A stretch of 64,000 nucleotides of DNA from assembly GCA_023144005.1 (NCBI GenBank), contig JAGLGN010000032.1, positions 1-64,000 on the forward strand, in the 5' to 3' direction. This DNA is from a bacterium. GTDB taxonomy: Bacteria > AUK180. Both the position numbers and the translations under genes were made by a program. Shown here in pieces: positions 52,597 to 61,226 of this stretch (position 1 is the stretch's first letter; each line of letters opens with the position of its first letter). The notes beneath the pieces were generated by a model. That model saw nothing but the letters and a program-made list of their open reading frames with translations. It ran no database searches and was not told where the DNA came from.

Positions 52597-53424
52597 ATGC
52601 CTCTCCTTTTCAATATTTAAATTGCTTTGTATTATTCCTACACCCTTATTGATGATCTGTCTAACCCTTTCTTTCGAAAGGCTCATAATGGTCCCAACCT
52701 CATCAAGAGTTCGAAAGGCATGGCCATCCAGCCCAAAACGCAATGAAATGGCCTGCTTAACTTTCGGTTTTAAGGATGAGATCATCTTCGACACATATTC
52801 ACTCTTATCCTTTCTGTCCTCTTCTTCGTAAAATGAGGCGCTGTCGCGGGAAAGCGTGAGATAATTAATGAAATCCTCGCTATCATTATCTATCTTGAAT
52901 GACATCGAATATTCATTTTGAACAATATTTAATTGATGCAGAAACTTCTCTTCTTCCATGTCAAATTGCTTTGCGATCTCTTTCGTTGTTGGTTTTCTCT
53001 CATGCTCGTGAAAGAACTCGTCGATATAATTCATAACTTTCACGCGAAAATCAAGAATATATATCGGGATCTTAACTATTCGCGCGTTCTTATCGATGAA
53101 ATTGATTATATACGCCTTGATCCAAAAATATGCGTATGTAGAAAATTTGAAATGCTTCTCAGGTTTAAAATGATCGATGGCTTTGAGCATGCCGGAAACT
53201 CCTTCAGAAAGGATATCCAATTTACTGATCCCCCGCAATCTGAAGTACTTCTTTGCGACCATTATTACAAGTCGTTGATTATGAAGGATGATTTTTTCTC
53301 TAAGAGCATGATCACCTGTCTTCTTGTACTCTACAAAATACTCATACTCTTCTTCGGAAGTGAACGGTTTGTAATCCTTCAATTCACGAAAATATATTTT
53401 TAAGAGCTTATCTTCAATATCCAT
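52081..53424 (-). CDS. Fusion of a sigma70-family factor (N-terminal) with adenine phosphoribosyltransferase (C-terminal)
   Basis: One continuous frame of 447 codons. Residues 1-276 are a group 2 sigma factor: region 2 around IILHNQRLVIMVAKKYF and FKFSTYAYFWIKAYIINFI, region 3, and region 4 with AISLRFGLDGHAFRTLDEVG and LSKERVRQIINKG. Residues 277-447 are a complete Apt: MEELSSLIRDVPDFPKKGI, SIESRGFIFG and the PRPP loop FLIIDDLLATGGT (391-403). No stop separates the parts. The codons before Met277 contain AAGGAG placed for initiation at ATG 52596, so free Apt can be made as well. An NlpD-like gene lies upstream, as in nlpD-rpoS. Confidence 0.85.
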   Translation of the reverse strand: MDIEDKLLKIYFRELKDYKPFTSEEEYEYFVEYKKTGDHALREKIILHNQRLVIMVAKKYFRLRGISKLDILSEGVSGMLKAIDHFKPEKHFKFSTYAYFWIKAYIINFIDKNARIVKIPIYILDFRVKVMNYIDEFFHEHERKPTTKEIAKQFDMEEEKFLHQLNIVQNEYSMSFKIDNDSEDFINYLTLSRDSASFYEEEDRKDKSEYVSKMISSLKPKVKQAISLRFGLDGHAFRTLDEVGTIMSLSKERVRQIINKGVGIIQSNLNIEKERHMEELSSLIRDVPDFPKKGIVFKDITTLLKDPAGFKKAIDAMKDVLANVEYDKLASIESRGFIFGGALSYLLDKPFIPVRKKGKLPAETISESYSLEYGEDTLEMHKDAINKGDRFLIIDDLLATGGTVGAVKKMIEKNGASVVGALFLVELKFLEARKKLDNLEIFTIIEY

Positions 53425-53430
53425 ATTTTC

Positions 53431-54171
53431 TCATGGTAAGAACAGTAGAGGGTTCAGCGGAAGCTTCTTTTTTCTCACTTCGAAGTGAAGGATCTCGCCG
53501 CTCACCTTAGCAACTACCTGTCCGGTAACGATCTTCTCACCCTTTTTCACTTTAACTTCCTCGCAGGGATAGTAGAAGACGTAATATTCGGCATCGACCT
53601 GAAATCCGACCATTAAGCCAATACCCTTAAGGAAGTCCAAATATGTTACCACCCCGTTATTTACGGCTATGATCTCCTTTGTCCGGGGTTTGATATCTAT
53701 TCCATTATTATTCGTGAAGATCCCTAATTCTTCATTGTATATCCTGCCGAATTTCCGGATCACGCTTTTTCTGTCAACATTATGTAAAGGCCATGACCTC
53801 AAGAAAGAGTCTCCCCCGTTGGAAAGCTTTGCGCCGGGCAAGGGCTTCTCGGCAGTTGAAAATGACCCGGCGCCTGGAATACGCAAGACCTGCCCCACTG
53901 ATATTTTCGTGGCATCTTCAATAGAATTGAACTCCGCGATATCCTCTATGGGCACCTTGAAATTCTTACTGATACGGTAGAGGGTCTCCCCTTTTCTCAC
54001 CTTGTGAACCGCATAGTTCTTGTCTGGAATCACAATCTTCTCAATTTCCTCTCTGGCTTCTTTTTTTGCCGCCAGAATTGTTGTCTTATTATTTTCAGTG
54101 ACCATTGATCTTCCGATCAGGGAACATGAAGAAAAGACAAGGGGAATAAATAGAAGCGCAGCTAAATTCAC
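53431..54171 (-). CDS. nlpD: NlpD-like lipoprotein: LysM plus degenerate M23 peptidase domain
   Basis: Protein of 246 aa. Lipobox PLVFSSCSLI (lipidated Cys16), a LysM domain VRKGETLYRISKNFKVPIED to VGQVLRIP, and a LytM/M23 domain whose zinc ligands are lost: NNGIDI instead of HxGxD and YYVFYYPC in place of HxH. E. coli NlpD is degenerate in the same places and ends the same way (LHFEVRKKKLPLNP here). It would activate cell-wall amidases in the periplasm. ATGA overlap with the LOG gene; 6 bp before the sigma gene. Confidence 0.85.
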   Translation of the reverse strand: MNLAALLFIPLVFSSCSLIGRSMVTENNKTTILAAKKEAREEIEKIVIPDKNYAVHKVRKGETLYRISKNFKVPIEDIAEFNSIEDATKISVGQVLRIPGAGSFSTAEKPLPGAKLSNGGDSFLRSWPLHNVDRKSVIRKFGRIYNEELGIFTNNNGIDIKPRTKEIIAVNNGVVTYLDFLKGIGLMVGFQVDAEYYVFYYPCEEVKVKKGEKIVTGQVVAKVSGEILHFEVRKKKLPLNPLLFLP

Positions 54172-54632
54172 TTTTTTCTGGAACTGAATATTTTTTCTGC
54201 CTCGGTGATCGCACCCTGAGCTTCATTGACTTTGATCACTTTGTCATCCACATCCCACGAGCTGATCGAGATCACAGGCTTATTGATCTTAAGAGCCATC
54301 GCGATCTCCGATAATGTTCCCAAACCCCCGCCGACGGCAATAACGATATCGGCAGTTCTAACGATGATCGCATTCCTCGCCTGCTGCATTGAAGTTAAGA
54401 TGGGAACTTGGATATGCGGATTCGCATCTTTCTTATCGGATCCGGGTAATATCCCAATCGTAAGGCCGTCCTTGCTTCTGGCACCTTTCGCTACACTTTC
54501 CATGACGCCGCCAAGGCCGCCGCACACGAGGATCCAGCCCTTCTCAGCGATCAAAGCACCTAAATCTTCGGCGATTTTCTCATATTCTTTTAGGGGAACG
54601 CTGTTTCCGACAACTCCGATTATCTTGCTCAT
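54168..54632 (-). CDS. LOG-like / TIGR00725 family protein (Rossmann-fold nucleotide-binding)
   Basis: Protein of 154 aa with GGLGGVMESVAKGA near residue 40 and GGGLGTLSEIAMAL near residue 105, the conserved motifs of the lysine-decarboxylase-like LOG family (phosphoribohydrolases of nucleoside monophosphates). Short length and MQQARNAIIVRTAD fit the TIGR00725 subgroup. Its role may be nucleotide salvage, matching the nearby Apt. It starts 17 nt after tRNA-Pro. Confidence 0.85.
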   Translation of the reverse strand: MSKIIGVVGNSVPLKEYEKIAEDLGALIAEKGWILVCGGLGGVMESVAKGARSKDGLTIGILPGSDKKDANPHIQVPILTSMQQARNAIIVRTADIVIAVGGGLGTLSEIAMALKINKPVISISSWDVDDKVIKVNEAQGAITEAEKIFSSRKK

Positions 54633-54648
54633 AGTTTTACTCCATAAA

Positions 54649-54724
54649 TGGTCGGGGTGACTGGATTCGAACCAGCGACCTCTCGGCCCCGAACCGAGCG
54701 CGCTACCAACTGCGCTACACCCCG
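54649..54724 (-). tRNA. tRNA-Pro (anticodon CGG)
   Basis: 76-nt cloverleaf on the minus strand. Acceptor CGGGGTG/CACCCCG, discriminator A and encoded CCA; D-arm GCGCAGTTGGTAGCGC; anticodon stem CTCGG/CCGAG with loop TTCGGGG; T-loop TTCGAAT. Anticodon CGG reads CCG. The first 10 nt overlap the end of the upstream CDS. Confidence 0.97.
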
Positions 54725-55242
54725 ATCTCTTTCAAAAAAAATCCAGCATTTTTGATTATACCAATATCAATTAAATAAGTCAATAAACCCACTGCTATTG
54801 AGGCAATGAAGACACCCAAAGCAATAAAGACAATTGACTTCTTCTTATCCAATTTCAAAAAGAAATATATAAGCGCTCCCGTCCAGGCGCCACTGCCCGG
54901 TAATGGGATGGATACAAATAACATCAGACCGACAAACTCTAATTTCTGGACCAGAGCCGATTTGGTTAAGGCCTTTTGCCTTAATTTCTCTAATATATTG
55001 TTCCCGCCGTTGATGCCTTCGATCCACTTTGAAACAGGATCCAAAAGTAAGACAACCGGAAGAATGACTGCCAAGTTTCCTGTCAACGACAGTAACACTG
55101 TTTTTATAATACCGAATTTGAACAGGAAAACACCTAAAGGGATCCCTCCCCGCAGTTCAAAGATCGGAAGCATCGAAACGAGAATAACTATGGCTTCGCC
55201 TGACAATCCGATCGAAGCGAGATAATCAACAATTGGCTGCAT
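54715..55242 (-). CDS. COG2426 / small multidrug export family membrane protein
   Basis: Integral membrane protein (175 aa, about 5 helices). The N-terminal motif MLPIFELRGGIPLGVF is the family signature, and SIPLPGSGAWTGALIYFFL is the second conserved part. The function of this family is not established despite the name. The stop codon TAG is formed by bases of the tRNA-Pro 5' end, so processing of the tRNA would cut the mRNA at its stop. Confidence 0.85.
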   Translation of the reverse strand: MQPIVDYLASIGLSGEAIVILVSMLPIFELRGGIPLGVFLFKFGIIKTVLLSLTGNLAVILPVVLLLDPVSKWIEGINGGNNILEKLRQKALTKSALVQKLEFVGLMLFVSIPLPGSGAWTGALIYFFLKLDKKKSIVFIALGVFIASIAVGLLTYLIDIGIIKNAGFFLKEIGV

Positions 55243-55247
55243 AAAGT

Positions 55248-55685
55248 CTATTTCTTAAAAGGTACCAGGGGTTCTACTCCTCGTTCAAAAAACAGAAGCT
55301 TATAAAGGCGAACCCTCTTTTTACCCATCTCCCAGATCGCTACTCGGATATTAAGTTCTTCATCCATAAAATACATGATGATGTATCCAGTGTCTTTGAC
55401 ACTTTCCGCATTTATCAATGTACCCCATTCATATGGGATAGCGGGATTCTTGGATTCTATCTTATCCTTCTTCGCTTTTGCCTCAATTTTCTCTTTCAAG
55501 GCCGGCTTTCTTCCTTTCGGCAGGGGTTTGATCTGCTCCTGTTCGGTTTCAACCGGCTCTGGAACGGTTTCGGCAACAGAAGTTGTCTGTATCGTATCCT
55601 TTGGGGCTACAGGGGTTTCTTCAGCATACACTCCTATGGTTAGGAGCATTAAAAACATTATCGCAAATATCACTTTGCATTTCAT
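55248..55685 (-). CDS. Secreted protein of unknown function
   Basis: Protein of 145 aa. Signal peptide MKCKVIFAIMFLMLLTIGVYA, then a low-complexity linker of P, E, T and K residues to about residue 80, and a small C-terminal domain (YEWGTLINAESVKDTGYIIM, LNIRVAIWEMGKKRVRLY). I recognise no family. 4-bp overlap with the Ptb/Pta-like gene. Confidence 0.65.
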   Translation of the reverse strand: MKCKVIFAIMFLMLLTIGVYAEETPVAPKDTIQTTSVAETVPEPVETEQEQIKPLPKGRKPALKEKIEAKAKKDKIESKNPAIPYEWGTLINAESVKDTGYIIMYFMDEELNIRVAIWEMGKKRVRLYKLLFFERGVEPLVPFKK

Positions 55686-56590
55686 ATACTTCTCCTTGAG
55701 GCCAGGTGCACTCCCAGTAGAATGGAGTTGAATTTGGCCTCTGCGTCATCGGCCCGTGAAAGCAGAATTATTGGTATCCTCGCCCCCAATATCACTCCGC
55801 CGGCACGTACTTTAGCAAAATATAATATCGCTTTGGCGGTCATATTACCCGCCTCCACATTAGGCGCAAGCAGAATATCCGCGCTACCTGCCAGGAAGGT
55901 ATCCACACCTTTATGCTCTGCGGACCTCTTTGAAATTGCAATATCTATACCAAAAGGACCGTCAACGCGAATATCCTTTCGCGCCTTAAAATGCCTCTTC
56001 AATGACTCGGCATCAAGTGTTGATGGTATTTTTTTTGAAACTTTTTCAGAGGCGGAGAGCAGGGCGACCTTGACCCGTCTGGACCCGAAAGAATGCATCA
56101 ATTCCGATCCATTCTCAATAATGGCGATTTTCTGTTCCACATCTGGAAAAGGGACAACGCCGCCATCTGTTATAATCGTGAATTTCTTGGCTAAGGGGTT
56201 CTCAAACACAAAACAATGCGTTATCAGACTGCTCTTTCTGAGCCCGGTATCTTTGGAAAGAACTCCCTTCATGAACAGAGGAGTAGGTATCAGGCCCTTC
56301 ATCAAAAGAGAATCGGATTTTTCCTTTACCTGATCTGTGCTTTTTGCGATCGTATCTTCATCGGAATCACTATTAATTATCCGAAACATCAGAGGAGGTA
56401 TATCCTCTTTTTTCAGCAATGAAATGATCTTGCGCTTATTCCCGACAAGAACTCCTTTGCAGATACCCCTCTTTACAGCTTTAAACAATCCCTTTAATGG
56501 CTCTTCATCATGAGCGGCAACCAAAATAACATCCAAAATATTCTTACTTCCTCTGACCGTGCGCTCAAGTTCCTTGAAATTCCTGATCAT
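55682..56590 (-). CDS. Phosphate butyryl/acetyltransferase family protein
   Basis: Phosphotransacylase (302 aa) moving acyl groups between CoA and phosphate. Compared with Pta catalytic domains (about 330 aa) it is the shorter Ptb-like form. Visible are VLVAAHDEEPLKGLFKAVK, KGVLVGNKRKI, ITDGGVVPFPDVEQK, VDGPFGIDIAISKRSA and LLAPNVEAGNMTAKAI, then GGVILGARIPIILLSRADDA. It would allow acyl-phosphate and ATP formation from acyl-CoA, in line with the Etf/acyl-CoA dehydrogenase genes, though no acyl kinase is in the window. Confidence 0.88.
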   Translation of the reverse strand: MIRNFKELERTVRGSKNILDVILVAAHDEEPLKGLFKAVKRGICKGVLVGNKRKIISLLKKEDIPPLMFRIINSDSDEDTIAKSTDQVKEKSDSLLMKGLIPTPLFMKGVLSKDTGLRKSSLITHCFVFENPLAKKFTIITDGGVVPFPDVEQKIAIIENGSELMHSFGSRRVKVALLSASEKVSKKIPSTLDAESLKRHFKARKDIRVDGPFGIDIAISKRSAEHKGVDTFLAGSADILLAPNVEAGNMTAKAILYFAKVRAGGVILGARIPIILLSRADDAEAKFNSILLGVHLASRRSI

Positions 56591-56947
56591 CTACTTCTCC
56601 TGAATTCTGCTTATCCGATTCTTTTCATCCAAAAAGATCTTTGTCGGAAAATGGCCCTTCATTTCATTTTTATCTAATTGACAGAATGAAAATATGATCA
56701 CGCTATCTCTCTTTTTACCCAATAAAGCTGTGCCTCCATTGAGGATGATCACGCCTTTATCTCCGGGAATGGCATATGTTTCAAAGCGGTTCCCATTACT
56801 CACATTGACAACCAGGACCTTTTCATATTCGTCAATACCTGCCTTTTCCATCAGGTCTTTATCAATAGTAATACTACCATCATATCCTACCTGTGAATCA
56901 GTTACAACTCCCATATGAAGTTTGGAATACAGATATGTCTTTTTCAT
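56591..56947 (-). CDS. panD: Aspartate 1-decarboxylase PanD
   Basis: Pyruvoyl enzyme (118 aa) making beta-alanine for pantothenate and CoA. The precursor cleaves itself between Gly24 and Ser25 in GYDGSITID; LEYEK-like DEYEKVLVVNVSNGNRFETY and NGGTALLGKKRDSVIIFSF are conserved. It lies directly before the phosphotransacylase gene, linking CoA supply to CoA ester use. Confidence 0.95.
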   Translation of the reverse strand: MKKTYLYSKLHMGVVTDSQVGYDGSITIDKDLMEKAGIDEYEKVLVVNVSNGNRFETYAIPGDKGVIILNGGTALLGKKRDSVIIFSFCQLDKNEMKGHFPTKIFLDEKNRISRIQEK

Positions 56948-58383
56948 TTAGCCACCTTTGCTAATTTATAATTATAGGTCTCTCTCCTTACCGGAGAAAA
57001 TATCGAAATGATATAGATCCCATCCGGATATTTACTGAGGTCAACATCCCATTTGTTCGTTTCAAAATCAGATCGGTTGATGAAACGGCTGCCCGCTATC
57101 GTGAATATCCGCACCGTATCGTTCGAATAAAGCCCCGAGATCGAGAAGATGCCCGTGCAGGGATTTGGAGATATTTCAAAACCCTCCGAAGAATTCTTAT
57201 AAAATAGTATCTCGTCCCATAAGAGATCAGAAGAGGTCAATGATTCCAAATACGCGGGATCATTTATATAATTGATCGTTATGCCGGTTGACGGGACCTC
57301 TTTATAAGAAGAGGTCAGGTGCTCTCCTAAAGATGTTGATACAAATATCTCATATTGTAAAAGAGCATCAGAAGCAGAGGTATTAACCATCAGCGAAAAA
57401 GAAGCGGTATCCTCTGAGATAGCTCCAAGAACATTTCCCATATCTGAATTTCCTCGATTGTTCCATAGTTCGTATTCATGCAAAACATCCATAAGCCGGT
57501 CCTTATTCAGGCGATCGGTATCGTTGAGGGGTAACTCCATGTCTGACAGGAGCGCTGAGCAAAAAAGATTAAATGAGCTAACGATAGCTGGATAGGCGGA
57601 CATACGAAGCAGTGACATTGAGTTCCACTCAACAGAAGCGGCATTGTCCTCATAATGCCGATAGAATTCCCGGCAGAAGGATAATCCCAATTCCTCGGGG
57701 GATATCACTCCATCTTCATCAAATACTGCATTTATTACGGGAGAATAATTCCATCCATAGGATGAGAGATAATCCTCATTCGCGGCAATAAAACCGGCAT
57801 ATCCGTTTACTTCAGATGCAAGGGTCATGGTAGAACTGATACAGGCGTCGATACCCAGAAGCGATAAGATAATGCCCGAGTCAGATAATGCCTGCCTCAT
57901 TTCCCCGCCGGCGATAGATAGAGAATCCGAGTTCGTTTCATCAATACTGAGATCCGATCCCGAAAAACGGTACCAGGAATTTCCATGATCCCAGAGGATC
58001 AAGGCGTAATTGTCTGCGGGAAATGATGATACTGACCATTTGATGAAATCGCTTAATACCGCAGGCGAACCCATGTTTACTTCTCCGAGAGAAAGAATCG
58101 CGTTTTCAGGAGAAGGGGTCATATCGGTGGTCATGTAAAACCTTCTGGCATCCGACCAATCGCCGTATGCGTTGTCATATCCGGGGTGTCTGTCAAATTG
58201 ACAAACGATATTCACATTGGGTGAAGTTCCGATCGCGGAGGAAATCTCCATAAAATCCGTTATAGCGTATTCCTCAAGATTATTATCCCCGTTCAAATAG
58301 ATCATGACCGTCCAATTATCGGAAAAAGCATTCATGGCAAAAGCCATTAAAAGTACAAGCAGAAAAAGACCGGCTCGGATCAC
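56944..58383 (-). CDS. Secreted C11 (clostripain-type) cysteine peptidase with T9SS-like C-terminus
   Basis: Protein of 479 aa. Signal peptide, then WTVMIYLNGDNNLEEYAI, LILWDHGNSWYR with the catalytic histidine and LLGIDACISSTMTLASEVNG with the catalytic cysteine. The C-terminal about 80 residues begin ISPNPCTGIFSISGL and end with DGIYIISIFSPVRRETYNY, the pattern of a type IX secretion sorting domain as in the M14 peptidase. Overlaps panD and the MshEN-SPOR gene by 4 bp each. Confidence 0.9.
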   Translation of the reverse strand: MIRAGLFLLVLLMAFAMNAFSDNWTVMIYLNGDNNLEEYAITDFMEISSAIGTSPNVNIVCQFDRHPGYDNAYGDWSDARRFYMTTDMTPSPENAILSLGEVNMGSPAVLSDFIKWSVSSFPADNYALILWDHGNSWYRFSGSDLSIDETNSDSLSIAGGEMRQALSDSGIILSLLGIDACISSTMTLASEVNGYAGFIAANEDYLSSYGWNYSPVINAVFDEDGVISPEELGLSFCREFYRHYEDNAASVEWNSMSLLRMSAYPAIVSSFNLFCSALLSDMELPLNDTDRLNKDRLMDVLHEYELWNNRGNSDMGNVLGAISEDTASFSLMVNTSASDALLQYEIFVSTSLGEHLTSSYKEVPSTGITINYINDPAYLESLTSSDLLWDEILFYKNSSEGFEISPNPCTGIFSISGLYSNDTVRIFTIAGSRFINRSDFETNKWDVDLSKYPDGIYIISIFSPVRRETYNYKLAKVAK

Positions 58384-60287
58384 TTTTGGACCTTAACCAC
58401 CGTAGGTTCATACCCGAATTCCATCATCATATCAGAAAATGGTGCTGCTTCGCTGGCCGAAGAATACGGGCCGGAATAGAGGATATAATTACTGCCGCTT
58501 TTTGAAATATAGAGTTTCTCAACGCCATAACTCTCCATCTCATCTTTCATATCATCAACAGTTGCCCTTGTCCCGGAAACGATCTTTATCTTGTATTCAT
58601 AAACCACTTTCTTGGCGGCAGCAGCACGACGGGCCTCATCTTCCTTGCGTTTTTTCTCCGCTGCGGCAGCGCGCCTTCTGTCATCGGCCGCTTTTTTATC
58701 TCTTGCCGCCTTGGCATCAGCGGCTTTCCTTCTGTCCAATTCCGCCTGAGCGTCAGTAGCTTTCTGTCTGTCCAGTTCCGCCTGAGCATCTAATTCTGCC
58801 TGTCTGTCCAGCTCCGCCTGAGCATCTAATTCTTTTTGCGTGTCCAGCTCCGTCTTAGCATCTAATTCTGTCTGTTCATCAAGCTCCGCCTGAGCATCTA
58901 ATTCTGTCTGCCTTTCGAGTTCAGCCTGCCTTTCAGCTTCCGCTTTCTTTAGGGCTTTCTTATCTACTTTCGGCTTAGCTTCTTTCTTGATCTTCGGTGT
59001 TGAGGGGCCCGCAGGAAATCCGCCCTTCATAATAAGATATACGTTCGTGGCAAGCAGGATCACAATAAGGCCCATGAAGATATTTCTGAAGAGAATGCTT
59101 TGAAAATAGAACTTTCTGGCCCCTTCCTTGATATCCTCGAAATCCTCTCCGGCATAAGTATCATTGTATATTCTTGAATGCAGGTATTTCTTTACCTTCT
59201 TGTCTCTCAGTCCCTTTTCCAGTTTTTTCCTTTCCTCGTCCAGGATCTCACTAAAACCAGAGTATTCCTTTCTCACTTTTTCGAGTTGGCCCATATCCTT
59301 ATCAAGATCTTTTTTTAGATTGACGATCTCGCCTTTTTCCTTGGCAATATCAATCTTGATCGTTTTTACTTCTTCCAGCATTTCCTGGTACTTGGAATAG
59401 AAGTTCTTCATCCCGTCGAGAAATTTATCGTATGTACCTTCAAGTGGTTTCAACTTCTTATTGTATCCGTCGATAACGCCCAAACGCTTCTGAATCTCTG
59501 ATTTTACCGCATTGAAGTTCTGAACGATCTTCGTAATGCCGTTTTTCAATTCCTCTAATTTATCTTTCAATAATCGGTTCTGCTTCCCCAACTTCTCTAT
59601 TTCAGGAGAGATCACATCCTTTTCCAAATACGAAGGCTCTACGCCGGTATTTTGCTGTACCTGGGATGGCTGATAAGTCTGCTGTTGTGCCGGAGCCGGA
59701 GTCTGCTGCATCATTTGAGCTGTTTTATCCACAGTGGTCGGCTCTTCCGAATCAAAACCCAATATGGCATCGATATCATCATCATTGAATCCGGCATTGG
59801 CAGCGGGCGGTGGTTCCTCTATATGCGATATTACTTCTGTCTTCATCGATTCTGCCGCAGAATTTGACGGATAATATTTCTTCAGGGCTTCGCTCAATGA
59901 GTGTTCTGATGTCACCAGAGGGTCAACCTTCAATCCTGTCATTGACTCTATCTTCGCCTTCAGGCTTTCATCAAGAGGGTCGATCATAACTATTGACAGG
60001 TTCGATGCAAATTTATCCACTGGAAGTACTTTATTGGCAAGGCAGAAATCTTGCGGCATTATTTGAAGGACATTATCCGGGACATGGAAATTATTCAGAT
60101 CAATGGTAGAAACTCCGAATTTATCGGTAAGGAATTTAAGAAGGATATCTTCTGTGATATATCCTAACTCCACCAGTATAGAGCCAACCTTCTTGCCGGA
60201 TTGTTTCTGCACCTTCAATGCCTGCAAAAGCTCTTCCTTTTTTATGATGTTATTAATAACCAGCAGTTCGCCTAATTTCAATGCCAT
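58380..60287 (-). CDS. MshEN-domain protein with coiled coil, membrane helix, ELD-repeat region and SPOR domain
   Basis: Protein of 635 aa with an unusual chain of domains. Residues 1-140 form an N-terminal MshE/GspE-type domain (LKLGELLVINNIIKKEEL and KKVGSILVELGYITEDIL), the domain that binds cyclic-di-GMP in MshE. A linker rich in Q and P follows, then coiled coil (about 220-375), one membrane helix (about 399-420), a hexapeptide repeat [AT]ELDxQ (about 455-520), an alanine/arginine-rich stretch and a C-terminal SPOR domain (563-635). The SPOR part would be outside the membrane and bind peptidoglycan; the MshEN part inside. Confidence 0.85.
   Translation of the reverse strand: MALKLGELLVINNIIKKEELLQALKVQKQSGKKVGSILVELGYITEDILLKFLTDKFGVSTIDLNNFHVPDNVLQIMPQDFCLANKVLPVDKFASNLSIVMIDPLDESLKAKIESMTGLKVDPLVTSEHSLSEALKKYYPSNSAAESMKTEVISHIEEPPPAANAGFNDDDIDAILGFDSEEPTTVDKTAQMMQQTPAPAQQQTYQPSQVQQNTGVEPSYLEKDVISPEIEKLGKQNRLLKDKLEELKNGITKIVQNFNAVKSEIQKRLGVIDGYNKKLKPLEGTYDKFLDGMKNFYSKYQEMLEEVKTIKIDIAKEKGEIVNLKKDLDKDMGQLEKVRKEYSGFSEILDEERKKLEKGLRDKKVKKYLHSRIYNDTYAGEDFEDIKEGARKFYFQSILFRNIFMGLIVILLATNVYLIMKGGFPAGPSTPKIKKEAKPKVDKKALKKAEAERQAELERQTELDAQAELDEQTELDAKTELDTQKELDAQAELDRQAELDAQAELDRQKATDAQAELDRRKAADAKAARDKKAADDRRRAAAAEKKRKEDEARRAAAAKKVVYEYKIKIVSGTRATVDDMKDEMESYGVEKLYISKSGSNYILYSGPYSSASEAAPFSDMMMEFGYEPTVVKVQK
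58698..58925. repeat. Tandem repeat encoding ELD hexapeptides
   Basis: Imperfect 18-bp unit within the MshEN-SPOR gene, encoding [AT]ELD[AER][QK] about a dozen times and then an A/K/R-rich stretch. Slippage could vary the length of this periplasmic spacer. Confidence 0.7.
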
Positions 60288-60296
60288 AATTTACCT

Positions 60297-61226
60297 CTAA
60301 TTAAAATCCAGATTTCTCTTATCAAAAATGTCCTTAACATATAGTACAAATTCTTCGCGGCCTAATTTGACCTTCTCGATAATATCTCCGTAGTAACTGC
60401 TCAAATGATGATGTTTCAAAGATCTTTTGAGCTCCTCCTCCGCAAGTTTATGGGAGGGGTCCACGATATGGAGAAGGGCAATATAATAAAGGGAATATGA
60501 TATCGATTCAAATATTCCATAGACATGAGAGACTTTTCTAAGGGTACTCTTGTACAATTTATCATGTTCCTGTTTCAGACTCAAAGAGCTTTCATAATAC
60601 TTCAGCGCATTATCAAGATCGTTTTTCTCAAAGAAAATATCCCCCAACTTGATAACGATGGTCCGGGAGATATTCTCTTCAGCGAATTTTTCATAAAATC
60701 GTATTTCTTCGTCAGAAAATGATGCGAATTCCTCCTTCTTCAGATTCTTGATCCGGGAATTCACATAATTGTTGTACTGCTCTTCAGAAAGCGTTTCCTT
60801 CAGGCATTCATGCGAGTTGAGAACATTTAGAAATGCGTAAAAATTATTGAAGTCGGAACGGTAAAAATAATCGAGATACTTCTCCAATATATTAGGGTCG
60901 TCCATTGGAACAACCTTCAGTACACTGTCCAGAAGAGCAAATATCTCTTCAGTGCCGGGGCGGGAGATATACTTAAGGAAGTATGTGTAGAATGATTTAT
61001 TGTCAACTCCCTGTGGAAGGGAATTATTGTCTTTGATGTAATTCAGGACAATATTGAATATCCCCGTATCCTCCATATAATATGATTGGGAAACTATGAA
61101 TTTACTTGTGTCATATTTGTTCTTTCTGCTCAATACCACGATAGTGATTATGATAAAGAGAGTAAGGACGATGACAATTATCAGAGTTTCTATATTAATT
61201 CTTCCCTGAGAGAAATTCCTCAACAA
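60297..61226 (-). CDS. Membrane-anchored helical-repeat (TPR-like) protein
   Basis: Protein of up to 309 aa. One N-terminal helix (TLIIVIVLTLFIIITIVVL) is followed by a mostly helical domain with a TPR-like pair near LGDIFFEKNDLDNALKYYES. The start is uncertain: TTG at 61226 overlaps accC by 32 bp, and the frame has no ATG or GTG before the helix. It precedes the MshEN-SPOR gene by 9 bp and may work with it. Function unknown. Confidence 0.75.
   Translation of the reverse strand: MLRNFSQGRINIETLIIVIVLTLFIIITIVVLSRKNKYDTSKFIVSQSYYMEDTGIFNIVLNYIKDNNSLPQGVDNKSFYTYFLKYISRPGTEEIFALLDSVLKVVPMDDPNILEKYLDYFYRSDFNNFYAFLNVLNSHECLKETLSEEQYNNYVNSRIKNLKKEEFASFSDEEIRFYEKFAEENISRTIVIKLGDIFFEKNDLDNALKYYESSLSLKQEHDKLYKSTLRKVSHVYGIFESISYSLYYIALLHIVDPSHKLAEEELKRSLKHHHLSSYYGDIIEKVKLGREEFVLYVKDIFDKRNLDFN

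Noticed and set aside
53431-54171. Active M23 endopeptidase
   Set aside because: The zinc ligands are replaced in the HxxxD and HxH positions, as in NlpD-type amidase activators.
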